Shown here in pieces: positions 1 through 12,500 of a stretch of DNA of 64,000 nucleotides; the stretch's first letter is position 1; each line of letters begins with the position of its first letter. The notes under the pieces were generated by a model. That model saw only the letters and a program-made list of their open reading frames with translations, did not search any database and had not been told where the DNA came from. Origin of the DNA: Odontocerum albicorne (lineage: Eukaryota; Arthropoda; Insecta; Trichoptera; Odontoceridae); the NCBI GenBank assembly GCA_949825065.1, contig OX463849.1, positions 29,004,043-29,068,042 on the forward strand. Direction: 5' to 3'. A program made the translations under genes and the position numbers.

Positions 1-169
1 CGATGATTCGGCTGTGGACCTATAACTTAAATCAGTTATTCTAACCTTTTTGAGTCGTGACTTACGATAGATTAAAACAGCGGCCAGCAAACATATTTTT
101 TAAATGGTCAAATAGTAAATTTAGTATATGTGTGCCAAGAGGCAAACTCGATGATATTTATGTAAATCC

Positions 170-590
170 ATGCCATCATTTGTCGTTGCTGGACCTCGTA
201 GTCGAGGATTTCCTTACCATTCCGACGTCAATTCAGTTGAAAAGCAAATCTGTGCCGTGGAGTTTTTTTTTGTTTCTTTTTTCCTTTAAGTGGGTGAGCC
301 TTTGCACACCAGTAAACTCATCAGCCACACCACTGTACTGGATCCGATGGCACACCGAAGTAAGACGATCGGAGCATATCGGTCTGTTTTCTTTTTCTCT
401 TTTTTTAAAGAATATATATGACGGAAGTCATAGGTATCCTTATACTCGCGAATATTAGGTGGGAAAATGCCTGTGCCATTCGAGGGAAGTAGCACAGCGC
501 GGGGTTCGAACCGTCGACCTTTTGCATGGAAGTCCATTGCGTTACCGCGCAACCATGTACCTCGATAAATCCACATATTAGCTGTCACGT
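170..590 (-). repeat. tRNA-derived SINE, family A
   Basis: Read on the minus strand, the element starts with a tRNA-like head that has an A-box-like GGTTGCGCGGTAACGC and a B-box GGTTCGAACC (around 505-560). About 330 bp of non-coding body follows, ending near a CGTAGTCGAGGATTTCC block. Copies with the same body lie at 7495-7815, 44690-44910 and 63110-63345. ORFs in this stretch are chance. Confidence 0.6.
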
Positions 591-923
591 CGGATGATAA
601 ATCCACATATGAGCTGTCACGCAGGATGGTAAAACCAAATATTAGCTTTTACGCAGGATGGTATATTCACATATTAGGTATCGCACAGGATGGCAAAATC
701 CACATATTAGCCGTCACGCTGGATGATAAATCCATTACTTATGATAAAAGTCCACTTAAATAACAAGAAAAAAAGTTTTCACTAATTTTCTAAACAAAAT
801 GTAATGCAGTAATAATAAGTAAATTAAAAAATACTACAATTGTTTAAAATACGACTCTACTAATGAAATGGATGTTATTACTTTTTTTGAGGTGACATTC
901 CAAATTGGAGTTCAAAGTTAATA

Positions 924-1144
924 CAGTACCCGGCGGTAAGCAATACACATCGGGCTTAAGAAAGAGACTGTCGGCCACAATCGGCTAACTTCGGCTTTGT
1001 AGAGCGTCGTCTCTGTCACACGATGCGCTAACAGTCCGGTATCTATGAACGACAGAGACGACGCTCTACAAAGCCGAAGTTAGCCGATTATGGCCGACAT
1101 TCTCTTTCTTAAGCCCGATGTGTATTATTCACCGCCGAGTACTG
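924..1144. repeat. TA-flanked MITE with ~90-bp inverted arms (family M1)
   Basis: The ends CAGTACCCGGCGG and CCGCCGAGTACTG are flanked by TA on both sides. The two arms of about 90 bp are near-perfect inverted repeats around a short unique centre. Further copies are at 12940-13104, 48626-49133 and the window end (63920-64000). TA target sites suggest mobilisation by a Tc1/mariner-type transposase, though no coding copy is present. Confidence 0.75.
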
Positions 1145-1553
1145 TACTCCTTTTCATTAAAATTTATTGCAAATGTTCATCTGTTAATGCTGACCTGTAT
1201 TGAGATTTTAGGTATTTCATATTTGAAAAAGAACAGCAATATACGTGGCACTGGAAACGTTGACGAATTATAACTGCGTGGCGTCACAGCAGAGGTCACC
1301 GAATGCGAAGCTATAAGAGCGCCATATGCGGTCGTATCTCGCAACTTCTCAAGTCTGCTGCCAGATATTCTATTATAGCGCGTACTATGAAAATTTGAAG
1401 AATTTGTCATAGTTAAATTCATTCTTGGCTCGCGGGCCGTACAAAAAGAGGCGGTGAGCCGGATTTGACTAGCGAACCGTAGTTTGCCGGTGCCTGGATT
1501 AAGGTATTAATTTTGTTTACGTGAACCAAGCAAATATTAATAAAATGTTATTT

Positions 1554-1994
1554 TATATAGTGCCGTTTAGAGAGCAAACTCTCCTTGAGGGCACTTGAAC
1601 TTGTGTTTTTTGGTAAGAAAACCGCAAACAAATAACCAAGGGAAGACGAACTACAAAGAAACCTTTGAAGATCATCCGATAGAATGATAATATATAAGTT
1701 TATTTAGTGTTAAGATCGGACTATGAATTTGGTATAATTCAACCAAGAAGGGGATAGAGATAGTAGGCGGAGCCATTGTATGAAAAGAGGTAAGTTTTCT
1801 GCGATTTTCTTACCAAATATTTACTTAACATATGCAGATGCGGGGACGTACCCAATCTAATGACCGCAGCCACCACCTTTCTATATTTACACTCAACTAA
1901 AAAAATACATATTTTTAATCTTTAATAATAATGCGTTTCAATCCTGAATTAGAGCGCTCCTGAGGAGAGTCAACTCTCTCAACGACCCTATATA
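1554..1994. repeat. MITE with TATATAG... ends (family M2)
   Basis: The left end reads ATATAGTGCCGTTTAGAGAG and the right end is its imperfect inverted complement, GGAGAGTCAACTCTCTCAAC followed by GACCCTATAT. Pieces of the same family recur at about 4215-4330, 41650-41900, 49740-49815, 56440-56600 and 57205-57255. It is non-coding. Confidence 0.55.
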
Positions 1995-1999
1995 ATTAG

Positions 2000-3100
2000 C
2001 CAATTTCTTATTATCATTAAAAAAAACAGTTCCATGAATTGAAAATCGACAAAATCAATAAACTGAAGTTAGCTGATGTAGAACATTTGATTTCTGACCA
2101 AACTATCCTTGAATTATAATTCATAATTATTTGCCTTTGCCCTTCACACTTGACACCCGTGGACCCGAAAAGGTTAAATGCATTTTTTAAAGAAATTTTC
2201 GCTCAGTGTTTGGCAGCCCCTGGAAAATACCAATGCTTTATGCTCAAATCTACAAAAAAGAACTAACACGTGTTCTGTCTTTTCAGATATTTGAAAAAAA
2301 ACGTTATATTAACTGACACGAGTTAGTATGTGACAGATTTTTTAGACTGGTTTTAACCACAAAATATTTATCTTGCTTGTTCTATAACCAATATAATTGT
2401 AGCTTTTATTATTTAAGAAAAAATGAACCTGAAGTAATTTTGTGGTTTGGGTTTTTATTGCATATATTCGTCTACATTATGGGCAGAGTCTATCGCTGAC
2501 GGCATCGGGGATGCCGTCATTTCTGCTGCACCAAGTCTAGATTTTCGGCTCGTAGAATATATTTCTTACTCCTTTCTCGGAATTCATATAATGACTAATA
2601 CTGACGTTGGATGAATACATTTAGAAAATCGCTCCTGTCATATGCACTTTACAAATATGACGCTCCGTATAGTCAAGTTGTTGAGAGAGTGTTTTTAATT
2701 TATTGTTTTTACTACATTTTTAAAGAAAGTATTAGATGTGCTAAAATTAATTAGAATTTATTTATTTATCTAATAATTTGATGCAAATATATCATTCGGA
2801 TATATTGCTTTAAAGCAATTTGTTTCAATCAACCAGTTTTTGAATCATAATTATTATTGGTGTCTGACCATATATTTGACATAATGTAATCAAATAAATT
2901 ATAGATGCCTTCAAGATGTGATGTTGGAGGCGAATTCTTCGTATCCCATGGACCTTAAGGCGCACCGACATCTTTATCGTCCAAGAATTGGAGATGACCG
3001 AAGTACATTCGACAACATGCAGAAAAATAATCGTAATGTATTTTGTGTATGTTGTTAAAAAGAGTGATAAGTCTGGAGAAGTTACGGGACAGTTAAGACA
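2000..3100. other. AT-rich intergenic DNA, no gene seen
   Basis: There is no ORF with coding character and no clear element ends. The sequence is AT-rich with short homopolymer runs. Confidence 0.5.
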
Positions 3101-3103
3101 AAC

Positions 3104-3460
3104 TTCTTCTTCTTGCTAGTGTCATATCAGTTCACCCCAAAGTTGACTGTCACATTGAGAATAGGCATCTTTGTCCCCGGCAGCCCGAAAGAGATCCCCA
3201 ACGCTCCTTATACCAGTCCAGTCACGTATATTGCGGAGCCAGGAGATTTGCCTCCTGCCAACACCTCTTTGACCCTCTATTTTACCTTAGATGATTAGGT
3301 GCAGTAATTTGTACTTTGCTCCTCTAAGTACATGACCCAAATAGGACACCTTTTGGATTTTATTATTAGTCAGCAACTCTCTATCAACTTTGGCTCTATG
3401 AAGAACCCTTGTGTTGCTGACCATATCCGTCCAGGGTATCCATATCCGTGAGACAAATTA
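3104..3460 (-). repeat. Non-LTR retrotransposon 3' fragment
   Basis: This stretch is closely similar to 23604-23920. On the minus strand it encodes the degraded C-terminal tail of a LINE ORF2. A second short LINE-like scrap (DRGRWRQVVH-type reading on the plus strand) follows at 3500-3610. Both are broken. Confidence 0.6.
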
Positions 3461-4708
3461 AATTTATAAATTAACAGGATTCTCTTTAAGCGTTGCATTC
3501 AACATGCCCCATGATCGGGGGAGGTGGAGACAAGTGGTACACTGAGTTCGAGACATGGCAGAGCACCACAACATTCAGCATTGATCACACGACGAAGACG
3601 ATGAAAACAATAGAAGAAAATTTAAAAAATGAAAATAGTGATAGAAATTGTATGAAAATTAACGAAGAATAATACTTTGAGATAAATAATACTTCTTTAG
3701 TTTATGTTTAAATATCGATAAGGGTGTGTAGCATATCTGATTGAGCAGGAAGATCGTTCTAAAGTCAAGCCGAGTGAACCGCAAAGATGATGTTCGATAT
3801 GGTTGTATGTCGAATATATGATATTAAATTGATATGTAAACTTGATATCTTCAAGTTAAAAAGCAACAGAAGCGAATAAAAATTTAACAACCGTATTTAC
3901 GGCCATAATCATCCCTACATTTATGAGACAATTTTCAGAAAAGAATATTTTACTATATAAAAATATTAGAGTGCGTCTTATGGTCCAAGGTAAGTACAAA
4001 TATGAGTCTTACTTTAGATTTTTTTATGTACGAGTAGTTACTGCTTTTTGCTTACAATTACAGCGTAAGATACGAATTCATTGCTTGTCTTTAACTCTAA
4101 ATTATAATTTTATTTATAGAAGTCTCCATTATTTATGGAAGCTACGAGAATTATTCACGAAATGTAGCTTTAAATATCAATTTCATATGTATAAAAATTC
4201 AGTAAAAATATAATAATACATTAGTTAAGATTTGATATTTAGTGTTAAGGTTGGACTATGAATTCGGGCCTAAGTCACCCCCTGAAGGGGATGGAGGAAG
4301 CAGGTGGAGTGATTGTGTGAAATGAGAAAAGAACTGGATTGGATGGGGGTGAGATAGTCTAGACTAGAGATTGAGAAAAATTCCGACTCCAGAAAAGGGG
4401 AAAACAATGAATGAATAACCATAGAATATACACATAATAATTCTGTGGGATTCTTGTCACGTGTTTTAAAAAAAAACATGAAATTACGGTGAGAGGATTA
4501 TTTGTGAGGTAAAAAGAGTGAACGATACGCTAAAAGCGTATGCATACACGTACATCCAAATATCTTGAGTGTTGAGCATGTCACATAAAATAATACATAA
4601 TCGCATAGGAAACATCGGATTCAGACTAGAATTTATTTAAAAAATGCATTCGAACCGTGAACAGAGTTTATTTTTATAAATTTCATCAAATTTGAGTCCT
4701 GCATAGTG

Positions 4709-5126
4709 CTAAGGCAGGGCCAGCCTGAAAAATATCAGGTTTGTGTGCAAAGTTTGGGCACGGGGCCTTTTTATTTATTTATGTAACGGTAAAAAACAGG
4801 CTAAATATTGTCAAATATTTTCACCCATTTAAAATTAACTTACTTATTTCACAAATATATAATAATGAATGGATGTATGCAGTATTTTTAATGATTGGTC
4901 AATATTTTTAATGAACGAGTTCAACCACTTTCTGAATGAATGACAAATCACAATTTAATGACACTTAAAAGAATTAGAGGTCGTCTGTTTTGGTATCGAA
5001 TAAATTAACTGAATTGGGATCGAATAAATTAACTGAACTCCATTTTTTTATTTATTTTTCTTGAGCCTGGGGCTAGGTGTGCTACACCCTTTGTATATGT
5101 CCCAGGTCGGCCCTAGCCTTAGGCAC
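4709..5126. repeat. MITE with CAGGGCC-type ends
   Basis: A left end GCTAAGGCAGGGCCAGCCTG is mirrored by CAGGTCGGCCCTAGCCTTAG at the right end. The interior is AT-rich and non-coding. The ends resemble hAT elements, but a target duplication could not be separated from the inverted repeat. Confidence 0.45.
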
Positions 5127-5985
5127 AGTATTTAATAAATGTTTATATTTAATAAATTAAATTTATTTAATTAATTATATTTTATTGTATCATTTGATAC
5201 ATGTTTAAACCAATTTCATCAAATAAAAACATAGCACAAGATTTTTTTGTATAAAAAAAACTAATAATAACAACAGGAACAATGATAACTCATGCTTCCC
5301 TGTGAAGTGGCTCAGTTATGCCTACAAAGTTTATTCCAATCCTAAATTTTTCCACCGACATATGATATACATCAATATTGGAACATTTATTCAAAAAGAT
5401 CTTACGTATGCGAGTGGTGACATTATTTACAGTTCAGTAAGTAAATGAAACATCGAAAAATCACAAATAGAGTTATGTACATTTTATATGGAGTTTTTAA
5501 ATTCTAAAAATAGTATAGTATAGGAAAGTCAGCCGCCCTCTCTGTTTTCCCCGATGGGGAGATGACGTGATGGTAAAGCTTGTTTTCGCCAATACTTTAC
5601 GAATACTTTGAAATGCCTGGAATACCTTTGATACATTTAAACCAAACCGATAAATAAATCAAATGACTGATTATTCAAAGAAAAATATATATGAAACGTT
5701 ACAGTTAAATTTATCAGAATAAACAATTTGTTTACAAATATTTAATAAAATACTTAAAATTGTAGGACTTACCGATGTTTTCAATTTAAAAAGGTGTGCT
5801 GGTAATCCATGTTTTTCTCGAAATTGTGGAATAAACAAGTTCTTAGGAAGTCGCCGGCTATCGTTTAACTAGTAATCGCGCAATTTTAAAGATAAAGTTC
5901 GAGAATTTTAAATTTATCCAGTGCAGGACTCCCCGGTAAGGCCAACATCACTACACTCATATATGCCGAGATAGACTGGGATTGG

Positions 5986-6066
5986 TCAGTTGAATTCTGT
6001 CGCCCGGCTTGAGTGTTGGTCCGCATTTCGCTCGTTCATTCAGGATATTTGTGAGAAATCTCTGCA
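5986..6066 (+). promoter_or_regulatory. AnxB9: Likely annexin core promoter and non-coding exon 1
   Basis: An arthropod initiator TCAGT lies at 5986-5990, with no TATA box at the usual distance upstream. The stretch that follows is more GC-rich than its surroundings and ends in a strong donor, GCA|GTAAGT, at 6066/6067. The start-codon exon at 6506 has an in-place acceptor. This arrangement fits a 5' UTR exon joined to it, but it is inferred without transcript data. Confidence 0.45.
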
Positions 6067-6519
6067 GTAAGTCGATTTTGAGTTATTAAATTTATAATTC
6101 TCACAAATATTATAATACATTTTGTATTATTTTAATAAAATAAAACAAGAAATAGTTTAAATGTGAGTATTTTAACGCCGGAATGCCGGCATTTTCTCTT
6201 GTATGCGGCGTGAGCCGATGTCACGCCCATAGCCACAAATTACGGTATAATTTATCCACGAAATAATAATGGCTGCATGTTTTTTGGAGATAATTTCAGT
6301 TGTTTCCGTCGTATCTATCTTTCTGTTGTTCATTATTTTTATTGATCGCTAGCGGGTCGTAAATAAATGATAAAAAAAAATTTTTTTGATGATGTGACAT
6401 CAAGGCCTACATAGGACGCCGCGCCGACCTGCCTAACTCGGTTTAATGTATTGTTCTCTCATTTAGTCAATACTTCTAATGTATCTTTTATGTCCGTGTT
6501 TGCAGATCAAAGAGGCATC

Positions 6520-6549
6520 ATGACTTCCCAACAGTTCTACCCATTCAAG
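6520..6549 (+). CDS. AnxB9: Annexin coding exon 1 (start exon)
   Basis: It encodes [10 protein letters not shown], the short N-terminal head. The exon begins at 6506 after TTTGCAG, with 14 bp of leader before ATG, and ends at AAG|GTGAGT. It closes in phase 0, matching the next exon 21 kb away. Confidence 0.85.
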
Positions 6550-9500
6550 GTGAGTTAAATGATTCATTCGTTTCTTGCGTTATTACGTTATACTCAAAGA
6601 CCTTCGCTTTTGTACGAAAGTACTTGAGAATAACACGATTTAAATATTATTTTTAACAAATGACTAATCGGAAATCGAATAGCTCTTTAAATTTTAACAA
6701 GTAAATATATTTTTTAACTAAGTACTTGTTATCGGAAATCGAAAAGTTTTAAAGTTAAAAAGTAAATATTTGTTATCTTTTTTTAAGTAAACATTTGCTA
6801 TTTGAAATCTTTAAATAAACCTTTTTTTGCCATTTTTTTTTAATAAACACTTGTTATTTTGATTATTGCCTTTTTAGTCGTAATTTATGTGTTATTTATT
6901 CGATATAAACAGATTCTAATAGGATTCCTATGTGCTGTAGGTGTATGTCAGCTAGTTTTAAAAGACTGGTCTTATCAAATCAATTCTGAATCATTGCTAT
7001 TTATAACTAAACGCCTAATTGCATTAAAATGCTGACCACTCGCCACACTCAATCGGTTTCCGATATGCAAAAAAAATAATTGACGCATAACATCGCGAAT
7101 TGCAATTTCGTCTGAGCCGTTTCGAAAGACAAACAGTTAAAATGAATTTTGTATTATGCACTCTTCCTTGTATTTTGTATTACTTTCGTTGTATACAGTA
7201 CAACATGGCGGATTTATTATTTGGTAATCTCATGTTAGACCAGAAAGATGCTAAAGGGCCCTTGAGTGAAAACCAGACTGGGATCCTTTATAAAAAAAGG
7301 CGGTTCCAGGGGAATTGGAATCCGCAACCTTTGTGTTGTTGGGAGACAGGCCTTACCAACTAGATCTTTATTTTGTTGGAGAAAAAATTTCACTAACTCA
7401 TTAATGCGAGTGAAAATAAATATAGCAAATGCTTATTTGTTATTTTTTTTTCTCTACTTTTCTGTTTATTTTTTCTTGTTCATCCATTGCATTGCTGCGC
7501 CATTCCAACGTTAATTCAATTGGAAAGCAAAGCTGTGCTATGGAGTTTTTTCCCTTTAAATGAGTGAGACATTGCACACCAGCAAACTCACTTGATTCAA
7601 TGGCACACCGAAATGAGACGATCAGAACACACCGGAATATTTATTTTTTTCTTTTTGAAATAATAGATATGACCGAAGTTATAGGTATCTTTATACACTT
7701 GAATACTAGGCAGAAAAATGCCTGTGTCATTCGAGGGGAGTAGCACAGTGCAAGGTTCAAACCAACGACCTTACACGCGGAGTTCCAGTGCGTTACCGCG
7801 CGGCCATGCATCTATTTTTTTCTTCTACATATATGAGTGTGTACATGCTATCATACCATTGCCCTATTGGGATGGGCAAAGTAGAGAGAATACCAGACTT
7901 TCCCTAACGAGGCACACATCTTTCATTTCTTTTACATCCATTCTTTTCATACATCTTAAAATTCACCTCAAACATTACTCTGACTTTTTACTTTTTCTTT
8001 TTTAAAATATCACAAAATTTACCTGATCCAACTTTACTTTATATCTATTTGTATTGTTAGTCATTCTTCATTTATTTTTTCTATTGTACATAACCAAACC
8101 ATCTCAGAATGCTCTTCATACATACCATTATACCATTTCGTTTTTTGGGGTAAGACGAGGGGTCCAAACCATCTCGTAGTGCTTACGTAATACACCTTAA
8201 GTTGACATTCATCCCTAATCACTTCATTCTGTATTCTGTCACTAGTTGTCATCTCATGTATTCTTCGCAGTGCACGAACGTTCTACAACATTTATTCGGC
8301 TCATTTCAATATTTTTCTAAATCCACGTGCCAATTTTTTATCGTACTTTATTAAATCTTATAAAAATAATCATTACATTAAGGTTGTATTGTATTATATT
8401 TTTATTATATACAGTAAAACCTGGCGGTCTTATTGTCTTGTGACAATCTACTCCAATCAACCTTCGATGCAAGACTGTTACCAGTCAAAAAATCTTAAAA
8501 CGAATTTTATATATTATTAAATTCTGGACTTTTCTTCTCGATATATTGCCATCTTCAAAACTTACAAGGTCTATTTTTCCTTACTGTATTACACTAAACA
8601 TAGTTTTACTATATTTTCATTGTGTATAATATAACCTGGCGGGTTTGTCGCCATGTCTGGCAAACTCTTGGAATCAACCAAAAAGATATTCAAGAGGCCC
8701 TAAGTGAAAACTTTGACAGGATTCATTTTAAAAAAATCTAGGTTCCGATGAGCATCGAACCTACAACTCGAAATCGTTGGAGACAGGCGTCTTATGAAAA
8801 TAGAGCAATTTCAAAAATAGTAAACAAAACTAATCTTTTGTAATTTATTTTTAACAAACACTGTTTATTCCACTGTTTTGTGACGGTATAACCCTACCGG
8901 TTTCAAGGCTTTCACCTCATCTTCAGGGGAGCGCAAACAAGACTGAAGATGAGGTGAAAGCCTTGAAACCGGTAGGGTTATACCGTCACAAAAAAGTGGA
9001 ATAAACAGTGTTTGTTAAAAATAAATTACAATGTCTTTAAACCTCCACAACGTTAATGCCTTAACTATAAACAACATACAAAACTAATCTTATTTTGTTA
9101 CGAGCTTAGGAAAACGTTAAGATGCAAATGTTTTTTAATTAAGTTTGTAACGTTCACAGAAATTACCCATGTGCTAGCGTGTTAACAGGAAATTTGAACT
9201 GTCTAGTTCAGGGGTTTAAATCATTTATGGATCAATATCATCACCTTGGAACATCTTACAGTCAGTCAAAGCCCACTTAGTATAACATTTATGGATCAAT
9301 ATCATCACCTTGGAACATCTTACAGTCAGTCAAAGCCCACTTAGTATAACATTTATGGATCAATATCATCACCTTGGAACATCTTACAATCAGTCAAAGC
9401 CCACTTAGTTTAACATTTATGGATCAATTTCATCACCTTGGAACATCTTACAATCGGTCAAAGCCCACTTAGTATAACATTTATGGATCAATATCATCAC

Positions 9501-12500
9501 CTTGGAACATCTTACAATCAGTCAAAGCCCACTTAGTATAAGATTTATGGATCAATTTCATCACCTTGGAACATTTTACAATCAGTCAAAGCCCACTTAG
9601 TATAACATTTATGGATCAATATCATCACCTTGGAACATCTTACAATCAGTCAAAGCTCACTTAGTATAACATTTATGAATCAATTTCATCACCTTGGAAC
9701 ATTTTACAATCAGTCAAAGCCCACTTAGTATAACATTTATGGATCAATATCATCACCTTGGAACATAATACTCAAATTGTTTTATGAATCTCAGAACAGT
9801 TTTTTTTCGCCTTGTGGTGTCATTTTTATATATTTTGAATAAAATAAATAAAACATTTATTTATTTTGTATTCATCACTATTTTGTATTTAAGTTCACTA
9901 CCGGTTTCAAAGACCTCCGTCTTCGGCATCAGGTGAAGATTAACAAAAATTTTGGTTAACTAAAAAATAAACTAGAGTTTTTTCTAGTTTTTTATAAACT
10001 AATTTTCTTTCCATATACTCGTACATGTCAAATTCCAACATAAAATTCATGGTAGAAAAATGTAGTATTAATAAACATTTGAAATGCTTATATGAGTCGT
10101 TTAGAATAAAAAACAGCAATCTGTCGATTTAGTGTGAATTGAGTTAAAACCAAGGAAATGTTCCTATTGTAAAACTACACATTTTAAAATGTTTACATGG
10201 TAACAAAAACAACAATAACCCTTATATTGTTTTTTTTTTTACCATGTAAACATTTAAAAGTGTGTAGTTTTACAAAAGGAACATTTCCTCGGTGTTAACT
10301 TAATTCACGCAAAATCGACAGATTGCTGTTTTTTATACTTAACGACTCATATGTAGATTAAATCCATGTATCATAAAATATTAATATCAAACTTCTCTGA
10401 TCAAAAGCATGGAACTAAATTTATTGTATACCAAACAGTGGCCGAATCTGTCTGATTCAGTCATCTGACTTAGTATCACTTCTAATGTGAAGTGACCCTG
10501 AGGCATTTTGTACAGAAGTTCAATGGTAGAATCCCTTATGACAGAGGTTCTCAATCTAATTGTGGTCGCGGGCGCATTTGAGATTTAGGAAAATAGTGGT
10601 GGGCAAAAGCCGGATTTCTAAAAAAGGCATATTAAGCAAACACATTTCTCCTTAGTTTGGATAAAACAATAGTTTTCTTTACAATCATTGTTGAATTGAT
10701 AGGTTCGTTGTTTTTTTACTTGGATTACTCATTTTAGGTTAAATGTTTATGAGAAAAAATCAAACACAGTGACAACATGTGATGTGGTGCAACACTGCAT
10801 TTAGACTGAACCGGTTACTAACATATAAAACATATACCTAAACAAGTGCATAAATTTGGGACTGGTAACCCTTCAAATCACAGACAGTGGAATTAAAACA
10901 TTTTGGTAAAATAACATAAATGTTTATATTTTTACGATTTCAATAAACAATATTATTAAAAAACACTTTTTAGATTAAATTGTGTTTTTACGTTTTTAAA
11001 TATGGAGTGTCCCAAATTTTATAACCCTATTTGTTTTTATTGTAACTTTTATTCCCATTATATTATAATATAATAAAAAAAAATAGGATAGTAAATTTTG
11101 GGACACCTGAATTTACTATCCGATATACTTTGTAGGGGGCGCATGCAAATAGATCAGCACAGGGTTGAGAAACCCTGCCTTATGACATCACCTTACTCGT
11201 GGAATTAATTGAGTGTGGCACATTCTTTTGTATTGGATAATTTGTTTATTTGTTAAGTTCGTTGGTTGTGTATTTGTTAAACATTGTATTGCTTCATAAA
11301 TGTTGAAAATTTTGACAATCTCCGCACTAAAAGTAGCACAATTTTTACTAAAGATTGTTGTAAATTAGTACCGTGACAATTTTTCACTTAACTGCTTAAG
11401 TAGCAGGCTACTTTAAACTGAAACATAGCTGTAAAAGTGCTATTTCTTCAAAGTAACAACGTAGCAATTTTTCTTCGCTTACCTGAGGCAAACAAAAAAA
11501 ACTTTCGTTGCTCTGAATTTCCTCTAGATATTTTATATCATCCCTTAAAAGCTGATTCTGTCTTATTCTTTTTTTCATTTTGTTTTCATAAAAGTGCTTC
11601 CTTATATATTTACCTTATTGCTTTCTTCACATGATTGATCACTCCATCAAGTACTAGACCTCACACTTCCTGTCGGAATTGACATCTCATAGCTCATTGC
11701 TAGACTTTAATAATTTAGATATACAGTAATACCTTGTTTAGCGTTACTTCTGTAAACTACCTTGCTATAACGTAATTAACAAAAACATTTTTTTAACAAC
11801 AAAAATGTTATCCAATTGTCTCAGTTAAATCTCACTCGTTAGACATTTTATTGGAAATTGATCCTGATTTTGTCCGAAACTGTGCAGTAAAAAGTAATAT
11901 ATTTAATATTACAGTGACGTGAACCTGTTACGTGAAAAGAAGAATAAAGCAAAGCAATCAACGTTTGATTAGTTTTTATTAAGAAATTAAAAAGTTACTT
12001 CTTTTAATCAACTTTACGAGTATCATATTAACCCTTCCTTCCCTGTGATGTGTAACTAGTACACATTGCTTCTAAAAACTTTAATATGTCTATAAATATA
12101 ATAAAACGAGGTTCAGATTTTAGGTATTCCTCCGCAATACATTTACACATTGAATGCAAAAAATTATATTAATAATAATTAGCACTTATCGGACACATCA
12201 GAGATATTTTGTAAAAATCGGGAATAAATTCACCAATACAATCTCTAAAGTGTGCTAGTGTGTGACGTAGGTATATTCATTCTAAAAAACCGCTATGGGT
12301 GAGGAAGCGAGGCTATTCACGTCTCACTCTCACTCTACTTCGGTATATGGGAAAGCAAGAATAGAATCTGTTCGCTCGTTTCTCTCGCTTCAGTAGCTCT
12401 TGGGCATTCGTTTGTGGCACCCGTTTTGTGAACGTCGGCCGATGTTTTTTTTCATGCTTTCAGCAATTAAATTTCAATTATTATCATTTTTGACTTCAAA

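Larger units (their letters stand above)
79..1490. repeat. Old hAT-like element split by later insertions
   Basis: The left end (a CAGCGGCCAGCAAAC-type start near 79) and the right end (a CGGGCCGTAC... GTAGTTTGCCGG stretch near 1430-1490) match the two ends of the element at 50078-50870. The middle is occupied by a SINE (about 170-590) and a MITE (924-1144), so this copy is older than both. No coding capacity remains. Class assignment to hAT rests on the end sequence only; no clean 8-bp duplication was found. Confidence 0.4.

Noticed and set aside
9222..9766. CRISPR array
   Set aside because: The whole 64-bp unit repeats without unique spacers; it is a minisatellite in a eukaryotic genome.
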